Origin: Halopseudomonas salegens
GTDB lineage: Bacteria > Pseudomonadota > Gammaproteobacteria > Pseudomonadales > Pseudomonadaceae
Direction: 5' to 3'
Assembly: GCF_900105655.1 (NCBI RefSeq)
Contig: NZ_LT629787.1
Coordinates: 3,410,001-3,474,000 of the forward strand
Length of the DNA stretch: 64,000 bases
The translations under genes and the position numbers were made by a program. A model generated the notes under the pieces. That model worked only from the letters and a program-made list of their open reading frames with translations, made no database searches and was not told where the DNA came from. Shown here piece after piece: positions 24,726 to 32,733 of this stretch; position 1 is the first letter of the stretch, and each line of letters begins with the position of its first letter.

Positions 24726-24881
24726 GAGATCTCCACGCTGTTCTTACCAGGGCGAGGAAACTCGTGGTAATCAAGAACAGTTTATTTGAAATCTTGAGAC
24801 ATGGTTGTTATATACAACTAAGGTTGTAAATGACGAACTAGCATCTCGCACCACCGACCGAGCGGTTCTGCGTAGGTGGTG
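24726..24881. other. Cluster of inverted repeats in a gene-free stretch
   Basis: The 429 bases between the purK remnant and the small membrane gene hold no convincing gene. They do hold a palindrome GAGATCTC (24726-24733) and three hairpins. Hairpin 1 (24738-24780) has CTGTTCTT/AAGAACAG with inner ACCA/TGGT and CGAG/CTCG around GAAA. Hairpin 2 (24804-24818) is GTTGT/ACAAC. Hairpin 3 (24849-24881) is CACCACC/GGTGGTG with inner ACCG/CGGT. They could be an RNA structure, a mobile-element end or recombination debris; I cannot decide between these. Confidence 0.45.
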
Positions 24882-25074
24882 TTAACAAGACATTCCTTAC
24901 AATCGAGTATTAATGTTGACACAGAGATCGCACCAGAGTCCGAACACCCTGATCCTTGTTCATTTTATAACTATCATATATTTGCAAATCTAATTACAAT
25001 TACAGACAAGCACTCAGACAATCATCTTCAGTTTCACTGAGTACAGATCAAACAATCAGCTAAGCAAAGCCAAA

Positions 25075-25299
25075 ATGCTCACAATACTATTTATCGCAGG
25101 ATACACTTTAGCTATTGGAGGATACTTGACGATCGTATCATCCGCCTTCAAGAAAAATCCAGCATGGGGGTTTGCCAGCATCCTACTCCCCCCAAGCGGA
25201 CTTATATTTGCACTATTAAACTTGAAAGATAACTTCAAATCTTTAATAGCAATTGCCTGCGGATTACTGCTAATTTTTCTTTTGATAAATTCTTCTTAA
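25075..25299 (+). CDS. Small membrane protein of unknown function in AT-rich island
   Basis: This 74-residue frame has two or three hydrophobic segments (LTILFIAGYTLAIGGYLTIV; WGFASILLPPSGLIFALL; LIAIACGLLLIFLLI) separated by short lysine-containing loops. Base composition is much more AT-rich than the flanking genes, as for its two neighbours. No strong Shine-Dalgarno is visible before the ATG. Its last 30 bases overlap the 3' end of the convergent membrane gene. It is a plausible gene, but short, and I do not recognise the family. Confidence 0.5.
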   Translation: MLTILFIAGYTLAIGGYLTIVSSAFKKNPAWGFASILLPPSGLIFALLNLKDNFKSLIAIACGLLLIFLLINSS

Positions 25300-25761
25300 C
25301 ACCGTTAGCATTAACAGAAAAACCCAGAAAGACAATAAAAAAACAGCACTCCAGTAAATGTTAAACTCATCAATTGAAACCAAAATGTTACTATCAAAAA
25401 ACATGTTTTCTGAAGGAAGGGAGGAATAAAATTCCCAAATAAAAAAAAGACCTGCCGCATAAACCAGAGAAGACAAGATTATCATCTTGAAAAGTAATAA
25501 AACAAAGCTGCTCGCGCTTGGTTTCTGCAATGTGTCAAGCCAAATATATAGCACCATTACAAATCCTACCAAAGCAAAAACAAAGCCATTAATAAGTGTA
25601 AAATGCCAATATTTATCAGGACTATCAATAAATCCATTTTTTACGACAAAGCTAACCAGATCCCCGTAAGATAATAGTCCTACCATAAAAAAAAATACTA
25701 CAACCACAAAGGCACAGGCGAAAAACCTTAAATCAAAAATTTCTTTCATACCCTTATTCAC
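25270..25761 (-). CDS. Four-helix membrane protein of unknown function in AT-rich island
   Basis: From GTG 25761 the protein has 163 residues; ATG 25749 (MKEIFDLRFF) is an alternative start. It has four clear transmembrane segments: FFACAFVVVVFFFMVGLL, FTLINGFVFALVGFVMVLY, FVLLLFKMIILSSLVYAAGLF and YWSAVFLLSFWVFLLMLTVL, and a basic tail (RRIYQKKN). It begins 9 bases after the stop of the 188-residue gene, so the two form an operon. Composition is AT-rich with AAA and TTT-rich codons unlike the chromosome around it. A membrane partner or immunity protein for the upstream product is possible but unproven. Confidence 0.65.
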   Translation of the reverse strand: MNKGMKEIFDLRFFACAFVVVVFFFMVGLLSYGDLVSFVVKNGFIDSPDKYWHFTLINGFVFALVGFVMVLYIWLDTLQKPSASSFVLLLFKMIILSSLVYAAGLFFIWEFYSSLPSENMFFDSNILVSIDEFNIYWSAVFLLSFWVFLLMLTVLRRIYQKKN

Positions 25762-25770
25762 CCACCCTGT

Positions 25771-26337
25771 TTATAATCTACTACCTACTGCTGCCAGATC
25801 ACGTATCAACTTTCTACGCTCCTCCAGATTTGCGATCTCTCTCAGGACCCCAGTGTTTTTATTATAAAAGGCTAACGCCGTAGGTGGCGGATTACCACCA
25901 GGCATCATGAAATGAATATCACTGCGCATCGACAGCTGCATTTCAAGAATAGGATCCGATCCGTATATAAACGGACTCATAGGAACACCAAGATCATAAC
26001 TTGTAGCCAATACTCCAGTTATTTTTCCTTCAACATTAAGATTAGCAATGGGGCGCAAAGAGTTCCTGATCCCGGCATAGACTGTGTAAAGCCCATTTTT
26101 TCCAGTTGGATGAGTCGTAATTCTTCGGCCACCACTCAAAAAGTGTTTGATATACTGGATTTGACTGGGGATTCCAGCTAATGGCTTACCATCAAATCTG
26201 TATTCCTCATAATTACAATATCGAATCACCTGGCGATATACTTGGGTAACCTCTGAGACACGAAATAGATCAGATGAGTGAATGGACTCTATAATGACAA
26301 AGTCACCATTCTCTGGATTGCAGTACCTAATATCCAT
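25771..26337 (-). CDS. Soluble protein of unknown function in AT-rich island
   Basis: This 188-residue product has no signal peptide and no transmembrane segment. Readable features are an N-terminal MDIRYCNPENGDFVII, a basic middle (HFLSGGRRITTHPTGKNGLY), a proline-rich PGGNPPPTALAFY near 147-159 and a charged C-terminal helix (LEERRKLIRDLAAVG). I recognise no family. AAGGAAG lies about 10 bases before the ATG. It is followed after 9 bases by the four-helix membrane protein. The low GC content and the position between duplicated flanks point to horizontal acquisition. Confidence 0.65.
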   Translation of the reverse strand: MDIRYCNPENGDFVIIESIHSSDLFRVSEVTQVYRQVIRYCNYEEYRFDGKPLAGIPSQIQYIKHFLSGGRRITTHPTGKNGLYTVYAGIRNSLRPIANLNVEGKITGVLATSYDLGVPMSPFIYGSDPILEMQLSMRSDIHFMMPGGNPPPTALAFYNKNTGVLREIANLEERRKLIRDLAAVGSRL

Positions 26338-26617
26338 AGGATTGAACTTCCTTCCATACTTCTAAGTTTAGCTCAGCAGTAGAACAGATCTACCATACCG
26401 AGAGTCGGTACTTATGATGGTAAAAGCTACAGAAGGGACGCAGTGAGGTACTATCACTTTAAAATAACGGTCCTTGTTGGCAGTGCTTGATTTCCATATA
26501 AGCGTTTAAAATGTTGGCAAAATTGGCCTGGCAAGTCAAGTAATAGTCCTGTTAATTTAACACTGAAGCGCCCGGTTCTGGCATGACCGCCAGCGGATTT
26601 TCTGGCAAAAAAAGCCC

Positions 26618-27099
26618 CCATTGGGGTACGGATTTCATGGCTCATATTGGACAGGAAGCTGCTCATGGCTTCGGTGGCCTGTTCCGCGCGCTCCTTGGTC
26701 AGACGCAGGGCCAACGCCTTGTGCCGGCGTTCAGTAAGGTCGGTGGCCAGCAACATAACTTTATCCGGTATGCCATCAGCCATGAGGATAGGGTTGATGC
26801 ATTCCATTACCGACTGATAAATAGGGACGACATCATCCGGATAGGGCAATCCAGGAAGCCAGCATGCCGATAAAGTGCATCACCTAGATGCTGCCAGCCA
26901 GGGTAATGGAACCAGACAAGAGGGAAAAATTGCGGGCCAAACGCGTACCGGCAACGCGGGCCAGGCTGGCAACCTGCAGGGCAAAACCGGAGGCCAGAAC
27001 GGCGATCACCATCGACAACAGCATCAGGCCATGATCGTGCTGGCCGTGCAGTAACTGAGGGTGATCAGCACTCTCAAGGTAGAAAAAACTGGAGATCAT
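26618..27099 (-). pseudogene. Decayed second copy of the MHYT histidine kinase
   Basis: Reading down the minus strand from 27099, about 70 codons match the intact kinase N-terminus (LLHGQHDHGLMLLSMVIAVL...). A TAG then replaces the tryptophan codon just before MHFIGMLA. After that, two internal stretches are missing: the trace resumes at a PDDVVPIYQSVM segment (kinase residues near 345) and jumps to INPILMADGIPDKVMLLAT (near 510). It ends at MSHEIRTPMG; no ATPase domain remains. Divergence from the intact copy is much greater than in the purK repeat, so the two kinases were already different when they came together. Confidence 0.88.
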
Positions 27100-27163
27100 A
27101 CTACCTGATCCGCCTAGCTATTCGGTATGACCTTAAAAGGCGATCAAACGGAATCTGTGGTAG

Positions 27164-28267
27164 TCAGTGCGCAGCCGGATCGCCCTGTTTGGCAAGCAGT
27201 GTATCCACGGTCGCAATGGTGGCTTTCAGGCTGGCCTGGTCGGAGCAGCGCACAGTGGCATGGCCTACTTTGCGACCAACCTTGAACGCCTTGCCGTAAT
27301 GGTGCAGGTGGCAATAGGGAATGGCGGTGAGCTGCTCGACCGGCGGCACGCTACCGATACAGTTGAGCATGGCGCTTTCGCCTACCTTGGTGGTGGAGCC
27401 CAGAGGCAAGCCGGCAATCGCCCGCAGATGGTTTTCAAACTGGCTGCACTCGGCACCTTCAATGGTCCAGTGACCCGAGTTGTGTACCCGCGGAGCAATT
27501 TCGTTGGCCTTGAGCCCGCCATCGATTTCGAAGAACTCGAAGGCCAGTACGCCGACATAATCCAGCTTGTTCAGCACCCGACCAACGTACTCTTCAGCCA
27601 GTGCCTGCAAGGGATGCGCGCTGCTGGCCACGGACAGGCGCAGAATGCCGTCTTCATGGGTGTTGTGCACCAGCGGGTAAAAGCGGGTTTCACCATCACG
27701 GGCACGCACGGCAATCAGTGAGACCTCACCGCTGAAAGGTACAAAACCTTCGAGAATGCAGGGTACATTGCCCAGTTCGGCAAAGGCGCCGCCAACATCG
27801 GCAGCCGTGCGCAGAACTTTCTGGCCTTTGCCGTCATACCCCAGAGTACGGGTTTTCATTACTGCCGGGAGGCCAATACTGGCTACCGCAGCATCCAGGT
27901 CAGCCTGTGACTGAATGTCGGCAAACGCGGGCGTAGGAATATCCAGCTCACGGAACAGGGATTTTTCGAACCAGCGATCACGGGCAATACGCAGTGACTC
28001 GGCGTTTGGATAAACCGGGACGTATTGCGAGAGGAAGGCAACGGTATCGGCAGGAACGCTTTCGAATTCAAAGGTGACCACATCGACTTCATCGGCTAAT
28101 TGGCGCAGATGATCGCGGTCGCTGTAATCGGCGCGAATGTGTTCACCCAGTGCTTGCGCACAGGCATCCGGTGCCGGGTCGAGAAATGCGAATTGCTGGC
28201 CGAGCGGGGTGCCGGCCAGGGCCAGCATGCGGCCGAGTTGACCACCACCAATGACGCCGATTTTCAT
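27164..28267 (-). CDS. purK: PurK N5-carboxyaminoimidazole ribonucleotide synthase
   Basis: This 367-residue ATP-grasp enzyme converts AIR, ATP and bicarbonate to N5-CAIR in purine synthesis. The N-terminal KIGVIGGGQLGRMLALAG, MKTRTLGYDGKGQ near 150-162 and the C-terminal NEIAPRVHNSGHWTIE are diagnostic. The frame is open into purE, but MKIGVIGGGQLG is the true start, 10 bases after the purE stop. The last 170 codons are the intact side of the 510-bp repeat, so its 3' end may be a recombinant. It follows purE as usual. Confidence 0.96.
   Translation of the reverse strand: MKIGVIGGGQLGRMLALAGTPLGQQFAFLDPAPDACAQALGEHIRADYSDRDHLRQLADEVDVVTFEFESVPADTVAFLSQYVPVYPNAESLRIARDRWFEKSLFRELDIPTPAFADIQSQADLDAAVASIGLPAVMKTRTLGYDGKGQKVLRTAADVGGAFAELGNVPCILEGFVPFSGEVSLIAVRARDGETRFYPLVHNTHEDGILRLSVASSAHPLQALAEEYVGRVLNKLDYVGVLAFEFFEIDGGLKANEIAPRVHNSGHWTIEGAECSQFENHLRAIAGLPLGSTTKVGESAMLNCIGSVPPVEQLTAIPYCHLHHYGKAFKVGRKVGHATVRCSDQASLKATIATVDTLLAKQGDPAAH
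27182..27691. repeat. 510-bp direct repeat, copy B (within purK)
   Basis: This is the right copy of the direct repeat described at 24118-24627, located inside the working purK. Recombination between the copies would delete 3064 bases, including the kinase remnant and the AT-rich genes, and restore a single purK next to the intact kinase. Confidence 0.92.
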
Positions 28268-28277
28268 GCGTATTACC

Positions 28278-28769
28278 TCAGGCCTGACGCGGGTCAGGAT
28301 TATCCAGGACGGTCTCGGTCTGGCGCTGACGGAAGTCCTGCAGCGCCTGATGGAATTGCGGGTGTTTGCCGCCCAGAATGCTGGCTGACAACAATGCGGC
28401 ATTGATTGCCCCGGCCTTGCCGATGGCCAGGGTAGCCACCGGCACCCCGCCGGGCATCTGCACGATCGATAGCAGAGAGTCGACGCCGGAGAGCATGGAG
28501 GACTGCACCGGTACACCCAGCACCGGCAAATGGGTCTTGGCTGCGCACATGCCTGGCAAATGCGCGGCCCCGCCGGCCCCGGCAATAATCACCTCGATAC
28601 CGCGCCCGGCAGCCTGTTCAGCATAGTCGAACAGCAAATCCGGGGTGCGGTGGGCCGAGACTACCTTGACCTCATGCGGGATGCCCAATTGTTCCAGCAT
28701 ATCTACCGTATGGCTCAGGGTCGACCAATCCGATCTGGATCCCATGATCACGCCTACCAGTGCGGTCAT
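28278..28769 (-). CDS. purE: PurE N5-carboxyaminoimidazole ribonucleotide mutase
   Basis: This 163-residue class I PurE isomerises N5-CAIR to CAIR. The motifs [14 protein letters not shown] at the N-terminus, VVSAHRTPD near 42-50, [13 protein letters not shown] and [33 protein letters not shown] C-terminal segments are typical. The frame extends 18 codons upstream, but [14 protein letters not shown] is the correct start. An 8-copy heptamer repeat lies 57-112 bases before the start codon. Confidence 0.96.
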   Translation of the reverse strand: MTALVGVIMGSRSDWSTLSHTVDMLEQLGIPHEVKVVSAHRTPDLLFDYAEQAAGRGIEVIIAGAGGAAHLPGMCAAKTHLPVLGVPVQSSMLSGVDSLLSIVQMPGGVPVATLAIGKAGAINAALLSASILGGKHPQFHQALQDFRQRQTETVLDNPDPRQA

Positions 28770-28825
28770 TGCAGTGCCTCGCTCAGGTGCTCCGCCAGCT
28801 GGCGGACAGGAAAAGCCGATCATTT

Positions 28826-28881
28826 TACAAGCTACAAGCTACAAGCTACAAGCTACAAGCTACAAGCTACAAGCTACAAGC
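28826..28881. repeat. Heptamer tandem repeat (TACAAGC)8 upstream of purE
   Basis: Eight perfect copies of TACAAGC run without interruption from 28826 to 28881, plus one extra T. They fill part of the 143-base gap between purE and the sbtB-like gene. Seven-base arrays like this are prone to slipped-strand copy change, and the position in the purE leader or promoter region means copy number could shift spacing there. Confidence 0.97.
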
Positions 28882-28912
28882 TGTTAGCCAGCAGCTTTGG
28901 TTCGGTCCGTGG

Positions 28913-29215
28913 CTAGAACTTTTCCGCGCGCAGTACCTCGACGTTGCTCAGGTAACAGATCATGGCAAAGTTGTCGTAGTAGCGCTGCTGCACGAAATGA
29001 GCGATTTTTTCTGCCAGTTCACGGCTACAGACCACTTCCAGGCGAATATTGCCGTCATTGTCCCAGCCGGCGCTGCGTACGCCACGGGTGCCGGTGCCGC
29101 GCGCATCGGACAGGGTCCAGCCGGGGGCACCGAGATGTTCCAGGTCCTTGATCAGGCGTGGTTCCAGCGCGGCTTCGCAGATCAGCGTGAGCAGGGTGCG
29201 AGTAGGTAATTGCAT
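28913..29215 (-). CDS. SbtB-like PII-family protein
   Basis: This 100-residue protein has a short PII-type (ferredoxin-like) pattern: TLLTLICEAALEPRLIKDLEHLGAPGWTLSDARGTG, then IRLEVVCSRELAEKIAHFVQQRYYDNFAMICYLSNVEVL. It begins 10 bases after the SbtA gene, the standard partner arrangement, where SbtB controls the bicarbonate transporter in response to nucleotides. The T-loop lacks the uridylylated tyrosine of GlnB, and the C-terminal cysteine motif of cyanobacterial SbtB is absent. Identity therefore rests on fold pattern and context. Confidence 0.8.
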   Translation of the reverse strand: MQLPTRTLLTLICEAALEPRLIKDLEHLGAPGWTLSDARGTGTRGVRSAGWDNDGNIRLEVVCSRELAEKIAHFVQQRYYDNFAMICYLSNVEVLRAEKF

Positions 29216-29225
29216 ATCGGGTTCC

Positions 29226-30158
29226 TCAACCGGCCAGCCATTGGGCGAACGACAGGTACAGCGGTATGCCGACCAGTATATTGAACGGGAAGGTAATCCC
29301 CAAAGAGGCGGTCAGCGATAGTGCCGGATTGGCCTCCGGCAGTGCCAGACGCATGGCCGCCGGCACGGCAATATAGGAGCCGCTGGCGCCGAGCGTAGCC
29401 AGCACGGTTATCCCGCCAACCGACAGGCCGATGGCGTGCCCGAGCAATCCGGAGAGCAATGCACCGAGCAGCGGGAACAGCAGAGCAAACAGCACCAGGC
29501 TAATACCGCTTTGTCGCAGGCTGCCCAGCTGGCGCGAGGCAATCAGCCCCATTTCCAGCAGAAACAGCGCCAGTACCGGTTTGAACATGCTGGTATAGAA
29601 GGGTTCCAGTGGCTGAATGGCCTCTTTGCCGGCGAGCACGCCGATGATCAGGCCGCCGAGCAGCAACATGATGCTCTTGCCGAGAAAGACCTCATGGCCG
29701 AGGGCTTTCCAGTCGGTATCGCGGCGAATGCCCTTGGCCAGCAGGATGCCGACGATGATCGCCGGGACTTCCAGCACGGCGACAAATAGCGGCATGTAGC
29801 TTTCAAACATGATGTCGCGGGCCAGCAGGTAGGCGATAACCACGGCAAAGGTACCGGCGCTGACCGAGCCATAGTGCGCGGCAATGCTGGCGGCATCAAT
29901 ACGGTTGAAGCGCAGGCCACGCAGCAGCGGGAAGGCAATCAGTGGCAGCACAATACCCAGCGCAAGTACCGCCAGTGTCTGGCCAAGCAGCGCCGGGCTG
30001 GCCTGGGCCGCCAATTCGACACCACCATGCAGACCGATGGCCAGCAGCAAAATGATCGACAGCGTGTCATACAGCGCCGCTGGCAACTTGAGTTCACTTT
30101 TGACCAGTCCGGCAAACAGACCGAACACAAAAAACAGTACAACCGGATCCCACCCCAT
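29226..30158 (-). CDS. sbtA: SbtA-type sodium-dependent bicarbonate permease
   Basis: This 310-residue polytopic protein has about ten helices. Typical SbtA segments are MGWDPVVLFFVFGLFAGLVKSELKLP, the AIGLHGGVEL motif, AAHYGSVSAGTFAVV and TLGASGSYIAVPAAMRLALPEANP. SbtA imports bicarbonate with sodium across the inner membrane, and its two halves are inverted repeats. It is followed by the sbtB-like gene and then by purE-purK, whose first enzyme consumes bicarbonate. No carboxysome or Rubisco gene is in view. Confidence 0.88.
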   Translation of the reverse strand: MGWDPVVLFFVFGLFAGLVKSELKLPAALYDTLSIILLLAIGLHGGVELAAQASPALLGQTLAVLALGIVLPLIAFPLLRGLRFNRIDAASIAAHYGSVSAGTFAVVIAYLLARDIMFESYMPLFVAVLEVPAIIVGILLAKGIRRDTDWKALGHEVFLGKSIMLLLGGLIIGVLAGKEAIQPLEPFYTSMFKPVLALFLLEMGLIASRQLGSLRQSGISLVLFALLFPLLGALLSGLLGHAIGLSVGGITVLATLGASGSYIAVPAAMRLALPEANPALSLTASLGITFPFNILVGIPLYLSFAQWLAG

Positions 30159-30257
30159 GCTGTATCCCCCGTGGTCTTGGCCGATACAGGCTGGCAGATT
30201 GCCGCCTGCTTGTCGACTCAGACGCTGGGGATCAGCAACAGGGCACAGCTGACCGCT

Positions 30258-30449
30258 TCAATAGAGTCCGTAAGAAGAGCGGCTGGTGTGTCCGAGCAGT
30301 TCCGGAAAGTCACTCATTTGCGCTTGCAGCGCCTGGCTGTCGCGGTAATCTTCAATCGCCCGGCGATAGGCCATGCGTTTTTTGTCTTCTTCAAGGCGGC
30401 GTTGTTTGCGCACGCTGACACGCTCGGTTTGGCTTGCTTCAAGGTCCAT
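30258..30449 (-). CDS. Small charged protein, PA3496-like
   Basis: This 63-residue product is rich in Arg, Glu and Lys (VSVRKQRRLEEDKKRMAYRRAIEDYRD) and resembles the PA3496 family of pseudomonads, described as putative envelope-integrity proteins. The ATG is preceded by a strong Shine-Dalgarno (GAGGAG). It stands between dgkA and sbtA with gaps near 100 bases on each side. The family assignment is from memory of the pattern and is only moderate. Confidence 0.6.
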   Translation of the reverse strand: MDLEASQTERVSVRKQRRLEEDKKRMAYRRAIEDYRDSQALQAQMSDFPELLGHTSRSSYGLY

Positions 30450-30547
30450 GCTATGGCTCCTCAGACAGTTCAGGTTGCCTCAGGTTGCCGGTTTAATATG
30501 ACCTCTTGGTGACATTTATTGCGCAGTACAGTTACGTGTGTGGTCAG

Positions 30548-30934
30548 TTACACCAAGACCAGTAGCCAGGTAATGGCTATCAGCAGCATGGCCAGCAGTT
30601 GAGCTGCGCTGCCCATATCCTTGGAGCGTTTGGACAGTGGATGCAATTCGAGGGAAATACGGTCGATGGCGACTTCAATGGCTGAGTTGAGCAGTTCGAC
30701 AATCAGGGCCAGAAACACGACAGCAATCAGCAGGGCTTTTTCCGGTCGGCTGATATCCAGCCAGAGTGCCAGCGGGACCAGTACGACGGCCAGCAGGCCC
30801 AGTTGCCGAAAGGCAGCCTCGTGTCGCAGGGCCGCCTGCAGCCCTTGCAGGGAGTAGCCTGCAGCCAGCAGGACGCGCCGAAGACCGGTTTTTCCTTTCA
30901 GGCTGCTGGCATCCAGGAGATCTTTGGTTTTCAT
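30548..30934 (-). CDS. dgkA: Diacylglycerol kinase (DgkA)
   Basis: This 128-residue integral membrane kinase phosphorylates diacylglycerol to phosphatidic acid. Motifs are GLRRVLLAAGYSLQGLQAALRHEAAFRQ, ALIVELLNSAIEVAIDRIS with the catalytic Glu-Asn pair, and HPLSKRSKDMGSAAQLLAM. Three transmembrane helices are visible and the length is typical. It lies 18 bases downstream of ybiT on the same strand. Confidence 0.95.
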   Translation of the reverse strand: MKTKDLLDASSLKGKTGLRRVLLAAGYSLQGLQAALRHEAAFRQLGLLAVVLVPLALWLDISRPEKALLIAVVFLALIVELLNSAIEVAIDRISLELHPLSKRSKDMGSAAQLLAMLLIAITWLLVLV

Positions 30935-30952
30935 CGGGTCAAAGTGACGGCT

Positions 30953-32542
30953 TTACACCGCCACTCCCAGTTGGCGGAGATAATCATCATAGCTGCCGCT
31001 GAAGTCGGTGATACCGTCGGCGGAGAGTTCGATGATGCGGGTGGCCAGTGAGCTGACGAACTCACGGTCATGGCTGACGAAGATCAGTGTGCCGGGGTAG
31101 TTTTCCAGCGCCAGGTTGAGCGCCTCGATGGATTCCATATCCAGGTGGTTGGTGGGCTCATCCATCAGCATGACGTTGGCTTTCTGCAGGATCAGCTTGC
31201 CGAACAGCATACGGCCCTGTTCGCCACCGGAAATCACCTTGACCGACTTGTTGATGTCGTCATTGGAGAACAGCATGCGGCCGAGGGTGCCGCGCACCAG
31301 CTGCTCGCCACCCTGGGTCCACTGACTCATCCACTCAAACAGGTTGCAATCGGTCCTGAAATCGTCGGCATGATCCTGGGCGAAATAGCCGACATCGGCG
31401 CTATCCGTCCATTTGACGGTACCGGATTGTGCCGGTAGTTCACCGACCAGGGTGCGCAACAGGGTGGTTTTACCTACCCCGTTGGGACCAATAATCGCCA
31501 CGCGTTCACCGGCTTCAATCTGCAGGCTGAAATTCCTGAACAGCGTCTCGCCATCAAAACCCTGGCTGACCTTGTCCAGGGTGACCGCCTGGCGGTGCAG
31601 TTTTTTATTCTGCTCGAAGCGAATAAACGGGCTGATCCGGCTGGAGGGTTTGACCTCGTCGAGTTGGATCTTGTCGATCTGCCTGGCGCGGCTGGTCGCC
31701 TGCTTGGCCTTGGAGGCGTTGGCCGAGAAGCGGCTGACAAATTGTTGCAGCTCGGCAATCTGGGCCTTTTTCTTGGCGTTGTCCGACAGCAGGCGGTCAC
31801 GCGCCTGAGTCGCCGCCATCATGTATTCGTCGTAATTGCCCGGGAACAGGCGAATCTCACCAAAATCCAGATCGGCCATATGCGTGCACACGCTGTTGAG
31901 GAAGTGGCGATCGTGGGAAATGATGATCATGGTGCTGTTGCGCGCGGTCAGAATATCTTCCAGCCAGCGGATAGTGTGGATGTCCAGGTGGTTGGTGGGC
32001 TCATCCAGCAGCAACAGATCCGGGTCGGCAAACAGCGCCTGGGCCAGCAGTACGCGCAACTTCCAGCCGGGAGCGATTTCGCTCATCGGGCCGTTATGCT
32101 GGCTCAGCGGAATACCCAGACCCAGGAGAAGTTCACCCGCACGGGATTCGGCGGTATAGCCGTCCATTTCAGCGTATTCCGTCTCCAGTTCGGCGACTTT
32201 CATCCCTTCTTCTTCGCTCATTTCCGCCAGAGCATAGATCCGGGCGCGTTCGGCGTGCACTGGCCAGAGCTCAGCGTGGCCCATGATCACGGTGTCCAGC
32301 ACGCTGAGGTCTTCATAGGCAAACTGGTCCTGCCGGAGTTTGCCCAGGCGAACATTCGGCTCAAGCATGACCTGGCCACCGGAAGGTTCCAGATCGCCGC
32401 CGAGGATTTTCATGAACGTCGACTTTCCGCAGCCATTGGCGCCGATCAACCCATAACGGTTGCCATTGCCGAATTTGACCGAGACGTCTTCGAACAGGGG
32501 CTTGGCACCAAATTGCATGGTGATGTTGGCAGTAGAGATCAC
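30953..32542 (-). CDS. ybiT: YbiT-type ABC-F ribosome-associated ATPase
   Basis: This 529-residue protein has two ABC cassettes joined by a linker and no membrane part. Walker A motifs are GANGCGKS (near 34-41) and GPNGVGKT (near 349-356). The first signature region is the atypical [15 protein letters not shown] seen in YbiT, the second is [13 protein letters not shown], and both Walker B motifs are followed by EPTNHLD. ABC-F proteins of this group act on ribosomes. A palindrome at 32664-32685 lies upstream. Confidence 0.92.
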   Translation of the reverse strand: MISTANITMQFGAKPLFEDVSVKFGNGNRYGLIGANGCGKSTFMKILGGDLEPSGGQVMLEPNVRLGKLRQDQFAYEDLSVLDTVIMGHAELWPVHAERARIYALAEMSEEEGMKVAELETEYAEMDGYTAESRAGELLLGLGIPLSQHNGPMSEIAPGWKLRVLLAQALFADPDLLLLDEPTNHLDIHTIRWLEDILTARNSTMIIISHDRHFLNSVCTHMADLDFGEIRLFPGNYDEYMMAATQARDRLLSDNAKKKAQIAELQQFVSRFSANASKAKQATSRARQIDKIQLDEVKPSSRISPFIRFEQNKKLHRQAVTLDKVSQGFDGETLFRNFSLQIEAGERVAIIGPNGVGKTTLLRTLVGELPAQSGTVKWTDSADVGYFAQDHADDFRTDCNLFEWMSQWTQGGEQLVRGTLGRMLFSNDDINKSVKVISGGEQGRMLFGKLILQKANVMLMDEPTNHLDMESIEALNLALENYPGTLIFVSHDREFVSSLATRIIELSADGITDFSGSYDDYLRQLGVAV

Positions 32543-32663
32543 GAAAAAACCTGCAAAGCGAGATGAAATGGAATGCTTGCCGATGGCGCGGCATTGCGGC
32601 CGCGCATTGTACGGGGTTTACCGAGGCGGGCATAGGGCAGCCGGTCGGAGTCACCCAGAATGG

Positions 32664-32685
32664 TGACACAGTAAACTTTGTGTCA
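32664..32685. promoter_or_regulatory. Perfect 7-bp palindrome, candidate operator
   Basis: TGACACA at 32664-32670 is mirrored exactly by TGTGTCA at 32679-32685 with 8 bases between. It lies in the 191-base divergent gap between ybiT and the phosphatase gene, a good place for a repressor or activator site. I cannot name the regulator. Confidence 0.5.
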
Positions 32686-32733
32686 TTAACCCTGTCCATT
32701 ATTAGTGAACGATGTCCTGTTCTGGAGAGGCTA

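Noticed and set aside
26454..26617. Transposase fragment fused to the end of the kinase remnant
   Set aside because: The 3' part of that frame (KLTGLLLDLPGQF onward) is not recognisable as any transposase, and no terminal inverted repeats were found.
28826..28881. CRISPR-like array
   Set aside because: The units are contiguous heptamers with no spacers and no cas genes nearby.
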